Made by a program: the position numbers and the translations under genes. Below are positions 1 through 5,441 of a stretch of 6,644 nt of DNA, piece by piece. Within the stretch, counting starts at the first letter, position 1. Each line of letters begins with the position of its first letter. This DNA is from Helicobacteraceae bacterium (GTDB taxonomy: Bacteria; Campylobacterota; Campylobacteria; Campylobacterales; SZUA-545): contig JAISMA010000058.1 in NCBI GenBank assembly GCA_031276985.1, positions 1 through 6,644 on the forward strand, given 5' to 3'. Under the pieces are notes generated by a model. The model worked only from the letters and a program-made list of their open reading frames with translations, was not told the DNA's origin and did not search any database.

Positions 1-332
1 GCGTCGATCGAATCGGCAAAATCGGCGCGAATCGTGCCTTTTGCCGCCTCTTTCGGATTGGTCGCGCCCATAAGATCGCGATTTTTCGCCACCGCGTTGT
101 CGCCTTCCAATACCATAACGACGACGGGACCGCTTGTCATGAAACTTACCAGATCGTTAAAAAACGGGCGCTCTTTGTGCACGGCGTAAAAACTAACCGC
201 TTCGCAACGGCTTAAATGGATCTTTTTTAGCGCCGCGATCCTTAGACCGTTTGATTCAAAACGATCGACGATCTTGCCGATTACGCCCTTTTTTACCGCG
301 TCGGGCTTGATGATTGAGAGGGTGCGTTCCAT
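1..332 (-). CDS. ndk: Nucleoside diphosphate kinase, N-terminal part (cut by window edge)
   Basis: Transfers the gamma phosphate of ATP to NDPs and dNDPs through a phospho-histidine, balancing cytosolic nucleotide pools. About 110 residues are visible, beginning MERTLSIIKPDAVKKGVIGK. The family landmarks appear in order: K9-P-D-A near the N terminus, FYAVHKERPFF around residues 48-58, SGPVVVMVLEGDNAV around 67-81, and the nucleotide-binding stretch NRDLMGATNP at 84-93 with R85 and T91, followed by IRADFADSID. Full-length Ndk is about 137 residues, so roughly 27 are missing, including the catalytic histidine of the NxxHGSD motif, which should lie just beyond base 1. The ATG at 332 is preceded by GGAG (bases 339-342) at six-base spacing. 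It lies downstream of the ferredoxin gene on the same strand but appears to have its own extended -10 promoter. Identity is secure; only completeness is unknown. Confidence 0.96.
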   Translation of the reverse strand, partial: MERTLSIIKPDAVKKGVIGKIVDRFESNGLRIAALKKIHLSRCEAVSFYAVHKERPFFNDLVSFMTSGPVVVMVLEGDNAVAKNRDLMGATNPKEAAKGTIRADFADSID

Positions 333-338
333 TAAAAA

Positions 339-375
339 CTCCGCTTTTTGCTTCAGAAATAAGCGTGCGATTGTA
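339..375 (-). promoter_or_regulatory. ndk promoter (extended -10) and ribosome binding site
   Basis: On the minus strand TGC-TACAAT (TACAAT at 370-375) forms an extended -10 element about 38 bases before the ndk ATG, which predicts a leader of roughly 30 bases. GGAG at 339-342 is the ribosome binding site. No TTGACA-like -35 is visible, which is common in Campylobacterota. This is inference from motif match and position. Confidence 0.5.
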
Positions 376-405
376 GCAGAAAACGCTTATATGCGCCTTT
401 GACGG

Positions 406-424
406 CTCCCGCCAGAGGCGGGAG
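406..424 (-). terminator. Perfect 8-bp hairpin after the ferredoxin stop
   Basis: CTCCCGCC, loop AGA, GGCGGGAG pair perfectly. The hairpin begins 10 bases after the ferredoxin stop codon on the minus strand and ends before the ndk promoter. No run of T follows it on the minus strand, so it is not a textbook intrinsic terminator. It may instead stabilise the 3' end of the ferredoxin message or mark a processing or pause site. Confidence 0.4.
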
Positions 425-433
425 AGGCGACGC

Positions 434-688
434 TTAAGCGCCGACGGCTTGACCTGCGGGCTTGCCTTTTTTGTTGCCTTCAGCCCAGACGATACAGCCG
501 TCCGTGGGACAGGCGCTAGCGCAGGCGGGTTCGGGATTGTGCCCTTCGCACTCGACGCATTTGTCGGGATAGACGTAGTACGTCCCGCTCTTTTCGGGAT
601 TGTCGCTATCGTCGACGATTGCGCCGACGGGACACTCGTCGATACAGCCTCCGCACGCTATGCACAGATCGGTAATTTTAACAGCCAT
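434..688 (-). CDS. fdxA: 2[4Fe-4S] ferredoxin, Alvin type
   Basis: Small cytosolic electron carrier of 84 residues. Nine cysteines are present. The first motif is C9-x2-C12-x2-C15-x3-C19. The second is C44-x2-C47-x8-C56-x3-C60, followed by C65. The eight-residue spacing between C47 and C56 plus a C-terminal tail is the hallmark of Allochromatium vinosum-like (Alvin) ferredoxins, whose second cluster has an unusually low potential. By family rule, C9, C12, C15 and C60 bind one cluster and C19, C44, C47 and C56 the other. The tail after residue 68 is lysine-, glycine- and alanine-rich. The ATG at 688 is chosen because the mature protein starts MAVKITDLCIAC; an in-frame GTG at 730 would add 14 residues unrelated to the family. 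Its likely partners are pyruvate or 2-oxoglutarate:ferredoxin oxidoreductases elsewhere in the genome. It lies between metK and ndk. The symbol follows the Campylobacter homologue. Confidence 0.93.
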   Translation of the reverse strand: MAVKITDLCIACGGCIDECPVGAIVDDSDNPEKSGTYYVYPDKCVECEGHNPEPACASACPTDGCIVWAEGNKKGKPAGQAVGA

Positions 689-708
689 AAAAAGCCTTTT
701 TGTGAAGT

Positions 709-726
709 AGCGCCCGAAAGCGCCCG
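709..726. repeat. Short tandem direct repeat upstream of the ferredoxin gene
   Basis: The octamer AGCGCCCG occurs at 709-716 and again at 719-726, a period of 10 bases. It lies about 20-40 bases upstream of the ferredoxin start. A one-turn spacing suits a tandem regulator site, but it could equally be chance in GC-rich DNA. Confidence 0.25.
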
Positions 727-772
727 CCACAATCTAGCCGATCTAGTCTTAAATTTTTCTTAGGCGCGTTCG

Positions 773-1909
773 CTAAACGCCAAATTCTAGTCTAATTTCA
801 GCCGCTCGATCGCAGCGCTCCCACGGCAAATCCTCGCGCCCGAAATGTCCGTAAGCGGCGTTTTGGCGGTAGCGCGGCTTAAGCAGATCCAGCGTTTTTG
901 CGATCCCTTCCGTGCTTAGATCGAAGCGTTCGCGCACAAAACGCGCCAGCCGCTCTTCGTCGACGCACGCGTTGTGTCCAAGGCAGATATGCGCGCTCGA
1001 CGGCTCGACGTCGCCAATGCCGTAAACCAGCTCCACTTTCGCGCGTTTCGCAATCCCGCTCGCTACGATATTTTTGGCGACGTATCGCGCCATGTAAGTC
1101 GCGGCGCGGTCGATTCGCATCGGATCTTTGCCGCTTAACGCGCCGCCGCCGTGCGCGACGGACGCGCCGTAGCAGTCCGAAACGCTTTTGCGCCCCGTTA
1201 ATCCCGTATCGCACTGCGGACCGCCGATCACGAAAGCGCCCGCCGCGTTGATCGAAACCTGCGCGCCTTCCAGCAGATCGCGCGGGACAACCTCTTTGAC
1301 CACCTCTTCCATAACCGCCTCGCGCACCGTTTCAACGCTTGCGGCGCGGGCGTGTTGCGCGGCAATCGTAAGCGCGCAAATCTTGACGGGAACGCCGTTT
1401 TCAAACGCGACGCTAACCTGCGCCTTGCCGTCGGGCAGCAAAAACGGCACGAGAGAGCTTTTTCGCGCCTCCGCTAGTTTTGCCGTGAGTTTATGCGCCA
1501 GCGCGAGATCAAACGGCAGCATTTGCGGCGTTTCGTCGCACGCAAAACCGATCGCGATCGCCTGATCGCTTGCGCCAAGCCTGCCGTTTCGCCGCGCGCC
1601 GATCGCGACGTCCGCCACGCGATCGTTCACCGCCGTGATCACGCCCGCGCTACGATAATCAAAGCCGTAACTGCCGTCCGTGTAGCCAATCTCGCGGATT
1701 GTGCGTTTGGCGATCTCCACGATCGGCGCGTAGGCTTCCGTGCTAATTTCGCCCGCCACAATGCAAAAGCCGTTTGAAATCAACGTTTCGCACGAGACGG
1801 AGGCGTTTTGATCCTGCTCGATCAGCGCGTCGACCACCGCGTCGCTAATGAGATCGGCGATCTTGTCCGATTGTCCTTCCGTAACCGATTCCGAAGCGCG
1901 TATAACCAT
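773..1909 (-). CDS. metK: S-adenosylmethionine synthase (divergent)
   Basis: Makes S-adenosylmethionine from methionine and ATP, releasing phosphate and pyrophosphate, in the cytosol. At 378 residues it is close to the usual 384. Family landmarks are clear: ESVTEGQSDKIAD (7-19), AGEIST (52-57), PDGKAQV (159-165), FVIGGPQCDTGLTGRK (226-241), HGGGALSGKD (253-262) and AAYGHFGRE (351-359). Retained active-site residues by alignment to E. coli MetK include D15, K16, E41, E54, D115, K162, R240, K241, K261 and D267. Others have changed: the histidine of the GHPDK motif is Q13, the glutamine of DINQG is I103, and the lysine before VDR is R265. The gate-loop segment SPDINQGV reads VADVAIGA, and NPTGRF reads NAAGAF. 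The ATG at 1909 follows AAAGGA at good spacing and a TATAAT box. The frame is intact and codon use matches the neighbours, so it is expressed rather than decayed. Whether it still makes SAM efficiently cannot be read from the sequence. Confidence 0.93.
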   Translation of the reverse strand: MVIRASESVTEGQSDKIADLISDAVVDALIEQDQNASVSCETLISNGFCIVAGEISTEAYAPIVEIAKRTIREIGYTDGSYGFDYRSAGVITAVNDRVADVAIGARRNGRLGASDQAIAIGFACDETPQMLPFDLALAHKLTAKLAEARKSSLVPFLLPDGKAQVSVAFENGVPVKICALTIAAQHARAASVETVREAVMEEVVKEVVPRDLLEGAQVSINAAGAFVIGGPQCDTGLTGRKSVSDCYGASVAHGGGALSGKDPMRIDRAATYMARYVAKNIVASGIAKRAKVELVYGIGDVEPSSAHICLGHNACVDEERLARFVRERFDLSTEGIAKTLDLLKPRYRQNAAYGHFGREDLPWERCDRAAEIRLEFGV

Positions 1910-1910
1910 T

Positions 1911-1938
1911 GTTTATCCTTTGAAAGCGTCGTATTATA
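1911..1938 (-). promoter_or_regulatory. metK promoter -10 box and ribosome binding site
   Basis: A perfect TATAAT lies on the minus strand at 1933-1938, 24 bases before the metK ATG. This predicts transcription starting near 1925-1927 and a leader of about 17 bases that holds the AAAGGA ribosome binding site. No -35 consensus is seen, as is usual in Campylobacterota. The short leader leaves no room for a SAM riboswitch between this start and the gene. Confidence 0.65.
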
Positions 1939-2235
1939 GCGACGATCGCGCAAAAGCGCTTAAGCATGCGCCGCTCGATATTTGCGGCTTTTTTAATTGC
2001 AATCGCCGCGCCTCGTCGCCTACTACCATAATATAATCGCCCGATCGCTTTGCGACCATAGTTAACACAAGCGACGTTTGCGCGATCTTCAATAGCGCAA
2101 GTTATTATCCGCCATAATCCGCCTTTACGTTAATAAACGTTTGCCTTTCTCAATCGACAAAAGATCGACGGCGTTCTTAGCGGCGAAACGATCTTCGCGC
2201 GGGCTTAGGCGCCCCAAAGAAGTAAAGGAAAACAG
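1939..2235. other. Divergent intergenic region, metK to dsbC-like gene
   Basis: This gap of about 300 bases lies between two genes read outward. Possible plus-strand -10 boxes are TATAAT at 2032-2037 and CATAAT at 2113-2118. Either would give a leader of over 100 bases for the gene at 2236, and neither has a recognisable -35. A small inverted repeat, ACGTT-AATA-AACGT, lies at 2127-2140 and could be an operator. The ribosome binding site AAAGGA ends six bases before the ATG at 2236. No tRNA, sizeable ORF or long repeat was recognised. The long leader could hide a small RNA, but nothing positive supports one. Confidence 0.4.
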
Positions 2236-2949
2236 ATGAAAAAAACGATATTAGTCGCGCTCGTTACGAGCCTGTTCGCGTCCCTGTCTTTCGCCGCCGC
2301 TCCTTCGGCGGACAAGATTAAAAAGGCGTTCCCGATTCTCGCGGAGTACAACGTAAGCATAACCGATAGTCTCGAAGACGATTCGCTTTATATTTATAAG
2401 TCTCTCGTCCGGACGCAACAAGGCGTTCGCCCTACGCAGTTTTACGTTACCAAAGACCTTAAACGCATTATCTTTGGCGATGCGTTTAGCAAAGACGGCG
2501 AGAAAATAAAAATAGCCGCCGATCTTACAAAGATCGAAAAAGACGCGGCATGGAAGTGGGGAACGGGCAAGGATAAGTATTATGTATTCACCGATCCCGA
2601 ATGCCCTTACTCCCAGCGTATGCAAAAGCGGTTTTCCGATCCAAAATCAGGCGCTTACTACTTTTTCTTATATCCGCTTAGTTTCCACGCTAACGCCAAG
2701 GATATGAGCGCGTATATCCTAGAACAAGAATCTAAGAAAAAGGGCGCGGGGCATGAGGCGGCGCTGTTGATAGCCGAAAGCGGCGATTACAAAACCGCTC
2801 TATCCAAAATCGATCCTAAAAAGCGCGCCGAGTACGCCGCGAAGATCGAAGCGAATATCAAACTAGGCGATTCTTTGGGAGTGTCGGGAACGCCGTCCGT
2901 ATTCAACGCTAAGGGCGAATCGGTTGATTGGACAAAGGTAATCAAATGA
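2236..2949 (+). CDS. Exported DsbC/DsbG-like thioredoxin-fold protein with CPYS active site
   Basis: A 237-residue periplasmic protein. Residues 1-20 form a signal peptide (MKKT, hydrophobic core, SLSFA with cleavage before AAP). Residues 21 to about 105 resemble the N-terminal dimerisation and linker part of DsbC/DsbG. Residues from about 112 form a thioredoxin fold: YYVFTDPECPYSQRM carries the active-site position and SGTPSVF carries the cis-proline (P220). Family members in Campylobacterota usually have CxxC at this site (for example CPYC). Here the second cysteine is Ser126 (codon TCC), and C123 is the only cysteine in the protein. A single-cysteine protein cannot form or shuttle an internal disulfide, so it may act as a monothiol reductase, a sulfenic-acid reductase like DsbG, or a chaperone. 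The ATG has AAAGGA six bases upstream. A small ORF overlaps its stop codon. The fold is confident; the role is inference. Confidence 0.85.
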   Translation: MKKTILVALVTSLFASLSFAAAPSADKIKKAFPILAEYNVSITDSLEDDSLYIYKSLVRTQQGVRPTQFYVTKDLKRIIFGDAFSKDGEKIKIAADLTKIEKDAAWKWGTGKDKYYVFTDPECPYSQRMQKRFSDPKSGAYYFFLYPLSFHANAKDMSAYILEQESKKKGAGHEAALLIAESGDYKTALSKIDPKKRAEYAAKIEANIKLGDSLGVSGTPSVFNAKGESVDWTKVIK

Positions 2950-3059
2950 AATTAACGGCTTGGATTTTGCCGATCGCGCTAACGACTCTTTTATTCGCCG
3001 CTTCCCAAAAGGATACGGAGATAAAAGACCTCCGATCGTCGCGCAGGTTTGCGCTATAA
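2946..3059 (+). CDS. 37-residue exported-looking small protein or gene remnant
   Basis: The ATG overlaps the stop of the preceding dsbC-like gene (ATGA), an arrangement that allows translational coupling. The product has a lysine at position 2, a hydrophobic stretch WILPIALTTLLFA at 6-18, and a plausible cleavage near FAAS, giving a mature tail of under 20 residues rich in charged residues (QKDTEIKDLRSSRRFAL). It may be a small secreted or membrane peptide acting with the thioredoxin-fold protein. It may equally be the surviving N terminus of a longer periplasmic gene whose remainder was lost, because the DNA after it holds only short or broken frames. I do not recognise the family. Confidence 0.45.
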   Translation: MKLTAWILPIALTTLLFAASQKDTEIKDLRSSRRFAL

Positions 3060-3112
3060 GATGACCGATTGACATATTTCGGCAATCTAGTAAAAAGTCG
3101 AAAGGAGACAAA

Positions 3113-3467
3113 ATGACAACCCGTCAATTGTACGCGCGTCAGAGCGGATTTGCGTCCGTCGAGCCGCTCAAGTCAACAAGCGCACCGAGAATTCAGAGGT
3201 TCGTGCTTCCGCAAAGGCTACGCAATAAACAAAAGCAGAAAGAATCGGACGCTATTGTTGAGTGAGTTCAAGATTTAATCGGGATAAAAGTAGCGTGGCA
3301 TATGACAATATACGACCATGATGGCGATAAAGAAACAATCGCGATAAGATATTAAGGATCAAGAAAACGGTACTGTTAAAAAGAAATGGGATATTTTAAA
3401 TAAGGTTTTAGGCGACAAAGAAAGCCTACTAAATAATAGTGCCTTTTTTGATCTTGTAGCGTTATGA
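3113..3467 (+). pseudogene. Small unrecognised gene, broken by TGA and frame change
   Basis: The ATG at 3113 follows an excellent ribosome binding site (AAAGGAG, 3101-3107). It opens a 50-residue basic frame (MTTRQLYARQSG... to SDAIVE) ending at TGA 3263-3265. Without that stop the same frame would run on sensibly (VQDLIGIKVAWHMTIYDHDG, then DKETIAIRY) to TAA at 3353-3355. At 3348 another frame takes over with a protein-like sequence (DIKDQENGTVKKKWDILNKV to FFDLVAL) ending in TGA at 3465-3467. Together they look like one gene of about 118 codons carrying a nonsense change and an indel near 3345-3350. Against this, base composition becomes more AT-rich just after the first stop, so the 50-residue ORF may be a genuine separate small gene and the rest a fragment of imported DNA. 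No family was recognised. It converges on the ABC-3C operon. Confidence 0.45.
3275..3291 (+). repeat. Left copy of near-direct repeat at cassette edge
   Basis: TTAATCGGGATAAAAGT matches TTAAACGGGATTAAAAGT at 6460-6477 with one mismatch and one single-base gap, in the same orientation. The pair brackets the ABC-3C operon and part of the broken gene. It could be a recombination or integration scar; chance similarity is not excluded. No integrase or transposase lies in the window. Confidence 0.35.
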
Positions 3468-3487
3468 CAAGCACGCCTAAAAAGTTA

Positions 3488-5221
3488 CTAATCGAAGCGA
3501 AACCCAAAAAGCCCGCCCGTTTCTCCTCTGTCGGTTAAAATAGGTTCAATCACATAATCGGCGCGAACAAAGCCTTCTTGTTCAGCCGCTTCTAGCCGAT
3601 CCGAATTGAGCGTAACGATATACTGGAACCCAAACTCTCTTGCTAGACGAGAGCCCACATTCAAGCAAGACGCCATCTGGCGATTGTCCATCGAATCAAA
3701 AAGCAAACTGTCGTGAATAAGAATCTGCGGAGTTCGACCGAGACGTATTCCCATAACGGCGCACACCATATCAAGCAAAAATGTCTTAACCTCTGAAATG
3801 CCGGTAGAGGCGTCGCCGTCAATTTTAGGCTCGACTTTGAAGACTCCTTTATCGGTCGGTTCAACCCGCAGAAAACATTGTCGATCTTTATATACCTCGC
3901 TACCTAGTTGCGCAAATAACGCAAGGGCATCATTTAGCAGGTTCTTACGTTCGGACATTTCCGCGCGAAGAGCGACCTCCGCTTCCGCGGACTTAGCTTT
4001 TAGATGCAGTTGTAGATTCGCTAAGGATTGAACAGCTTCGAGTTTCTTTTCTAGGTCAGCGATTGTAACTCCTTGCCATGTTAGTTCCTGTTCGGCGCTA
4101 AGGAATGTTTCTAACGCCATCGATTCTTTTAATAATTCCATAATGCTCGCGCGAGAAGCATCCATTGCATCGCGATCTTTTTTAATTGTTATAAGACGAT
4201 GATTGATGGTATGCAGTTCAGACTCAAGAAAAAATTTGCGATTTTTCACAAGCGACGCATGAAAGGCTTCCACCTCGTCAAAACGTTTTCGTACGACTTT
4301 CGGCAATGTAATACCCACCTCTTCATATAAAGCAGAAAGTCGTTGAGCAAAGTCGTTGGCAGAACTCGAGCTAACTTCCTCGTCTATAGCCAATTGAATA
4401 TCCCTACGCCTTTGTTCTAAAGCTAACGCTTCGTCGTTTAAGTCGCGAATTCTGGCGGAAAGTTTATCGGCTTTCGCCTGATGCTCATTGTATTGAACAT
4501 CCACGCGAAATCTGCGTAGATTTTCTTTGATCTGGTTATACTTATACCGCGCTTGAGCGAGTTGCGCGAGCAAATCCGGCTCTTTCAAATTAAGCGCAGA
4601 TAATACGCCGCTTTTTGTTATTTTGTTTAACGCTTTGCGTTGCGCTTCCAGCTCGGCGACCTCATGCGCTTTAGAAAGGATTTCGGGAGACAGCCCAAGA
4701 AAATACCCAATTCGCGCTCCGCTTTCCCAGTCCGTCTCCACGCCGTGAGTTTTTGTAGCAACATCGAAAATATTTGTCCGCGCAAGCTGACTAATCAGTT
4801 GTGGCGCAGTGGGGCGACTAGCCTTTTCTGTTTCGGGCAATGCAAATAACGATTTCGCTATTCGCTGCCTCCAGTCTTTCACCGAAACTACTTCATTGCC
4901 AACTCTTATCTGCGTCGTGGAAGAAACTGAACGCTCTACCATTAACATTTCGCCCGAATCGGGAAATTGAAGAATGCAATAAAACGAGTGGCGCTTCAGT
5001 TTAGGCGCTTTTAGCTTGCCATCGAGATCGCCGCCTAACAAGTAGCGAAAAATACGAACGAAGCTAGACTTTCCAGCGCCGTTTCTGCTATCTTGTAAAG
5101 TAGAAACGTTAGTTCTGTCAGAGAGCAAAATGTTCATTCCTTCATGGAACCTCAAACGTTTGAAGCGTCGATCGTCCGAACCGAGATCACTCAAAAACAC
5201 GGTGTTTCTCCAACTGCTCAT
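3488..5221 (-). CDS. ABC-3C system ATPase (DUF2326 / SMC-like)
   Basis: The 577-residue ATPase of the three-component system. Residues 1 to about 180 form the N-terminal half of the nucleotide-binding head: FHEGMNILLSDRT (26-38), then Walker A RNGAGKSSF (46-54). Helices rich in K, E, L and A from about 180 to 430 predict a long coiled coil. The C-terminal half of the head follows: STGISEVKTFLLDMVCAVMG (472-491) where other ABC proteins have the signature motif, then the Walker B-like strand QILIHDSLLFDSMDNRQ (499-515), an IVTLNSD strand (535-541), and the closing GGLFGFRFD typical of DUF2326 proteins. The HDS after the hydrophobic strand replaces the usual DE, a feature of this family as I recall it. 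The ATG at 5221 is chosen because GGAA stands five bases upstream and the product then starts close to the first beta strand; an in-frame ATG at 5347 lies deep in the preceding gene. It overlaps that gene by 35 bases. It probably binds DNA and gates the effector by ATP hydrolysis. Confidence 0.88.
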   Translation of the reverse strand: MSSWRNTVFLSDLGSDDRRFKRLRFHEGMNILLSDRTNVSTLQDSRNGAGKSSFVRIFRYLLGGDLDGKLKAPKLKRHSFYCILQFPDSGEMLMVERSVSSTTQIRVGNEVVSVKDWRQRIAKSLFALPETEKASRPTAPQLISQLARTNIFDVATKTHGVETDWESGARIGYFLGLSPEILSKAHEVAELEAQRKALNKITKSGVLSALNLKEPDLLAQLAQARYKYNQIKENLRRFRVDVQYNEHQAKADKLSARIRDLNDEALALEQRRRDIQLAIDEEVSSSSANDFAQRLSALYEEVGITLPKVVRKRFDEVEAFHASLVKNRKFFLESELHTINHRLITIKKDRDAMDASRASIMELLKESMALETFLSAEQELTWQGVTIADLEKKLEAVQSLANLQLHLKAKSAEAEVALRAEMSERKNLLNDALALFAQLGSEVYKDRQCFLRVEPTDKGVFKVEPKIDGDASTGISEVKTFLLDMVCAVMGIRLGRTPQILIHDSLLFDSMDNRQMASCLNVGSRLAREFGFQYIVTLNSDRLEAAEQEGFVRADYVIEPILTDRGETGGLFGFRFD

Positions 5222-5441
5222 TTTTATTCCGTGATACTGCGCCGATCGTAAAAAGCATAGATAACGCAAGCGCAAACCAGTCAAAAGTGATACGGGTTTC
5301 GTTGCCATCATTCCGATTTTGCTCGGCAAAACGCTCCCATAACCCAAACACCGTGGCAGGGGAGTTCAAAAGAGTAAGAATCTTTGCGCCTATTGTTAAT
5401 AGCGCTCTTTCAGCGCTAATCCCCTTCGTTGGCAATAACAT
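5187..5441 (-). CDS. ABC-3C system middle component (MC6-like)
   Basis: An 84-residue protein opening MLLPTKGISAERALLTIGA, followed by KILTLLNSPATVFGLWERF and, after a polar loop, ITFDWFALALSMLFTIGAV. This matches what I recall of ABC-three-component middle component 6: a small winged-helix-like adaptor with a conserved LPTKGIS start, an LW near residue 34 and FDWF...LL..IGA near the end. It is thought to link the effector's C-terminal domain to the ATPase. The ATG at 5441 has a perfect AAAGGAG (5448-5454) six bases upstream; an in-frame ATG at 5495 would add 18 unrelated residues. It overlaps the effector gene by 26 bases and the ATPase gene by 35, so all three are probably translationally coupled and made in fixed proportion. 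The family call rests on remembered motifs. Confidence 0.82.
   Translation of the reverse strand: MLLPTKGISAERALLTIGAKILTLLNSPATVFGLWERFAEQNRNDGNETRITFDWFALALSMLFTIGAVSRNKNEQLEKHRVFE

Noticed and set aside
689..730. GTG start at 730 for the ferredoxin
   Set aside because: It would add 14 residues absent from the family, whereas ATG at 688 gives the canonical MAVKITDLC start.
449..763. Plus-strand frame of 104 codons over the ferredoxin gene
   Set aside because: It is antisense to a ferredoxin whose cysteine pattern is unmistakable; the frame has no independent support.
879..1214. Minus-strand frame of 111 codons inside metK
   Set aside because: It is a shifted frame of metK itself, dominated by arginine, with no recognisable domain.
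898..1565. Long plus-strand open frames inside metK
   Set aside because: They lie antisense to a clear metK and read as arginine-, serine- and alanine-rich translations typical of complementary frames of GC-rich coding DNA; no family features or ribosome binding sites were seen.
1910..1935. SAM riboswitch upstream of metK
   Set aside because: The TATAAT box leaves a leader of only about 17 bases, too short for any known SAM riboswitch.
1848..2036. Plus-strand 62-codon frame running out of metK into the intergenic region
   Set aside because: The first third is antisense to metK and the rest crosses the metK promoter; no ribosome binding site precedes it.
2251..2625. Minus-strand frame of 124 codons over the dsbC-like gene
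   Set aside because: It is antisense to a gene with a signal peptide, thioredoxin motifs and a good ribosome binding site.
2863..3127. Two minus-strand frames over the dsbC-like 3' end and the small ORF
   Set aside because: No recognisable motif or ribosome binding site; they oppose the plus-strand coding signals.
3263..3265. TGA read as selenocysteine or tryptophan in the small broken gene
   Set aside because: The frame stops again 30 codons later and resumes in a different frame, which recoding does not explain; TGA also serves as a normal stop for the dsbC-like gene. No SECIS-like hairpin was recognised after it.
5222..5347. ATG at 5347 as start of the ATPase
   Set aside because: It would add 42 residues lying deep within the middle-component gene; ATG at 5221 has GGAA upstream and starts just before the ATPase head.
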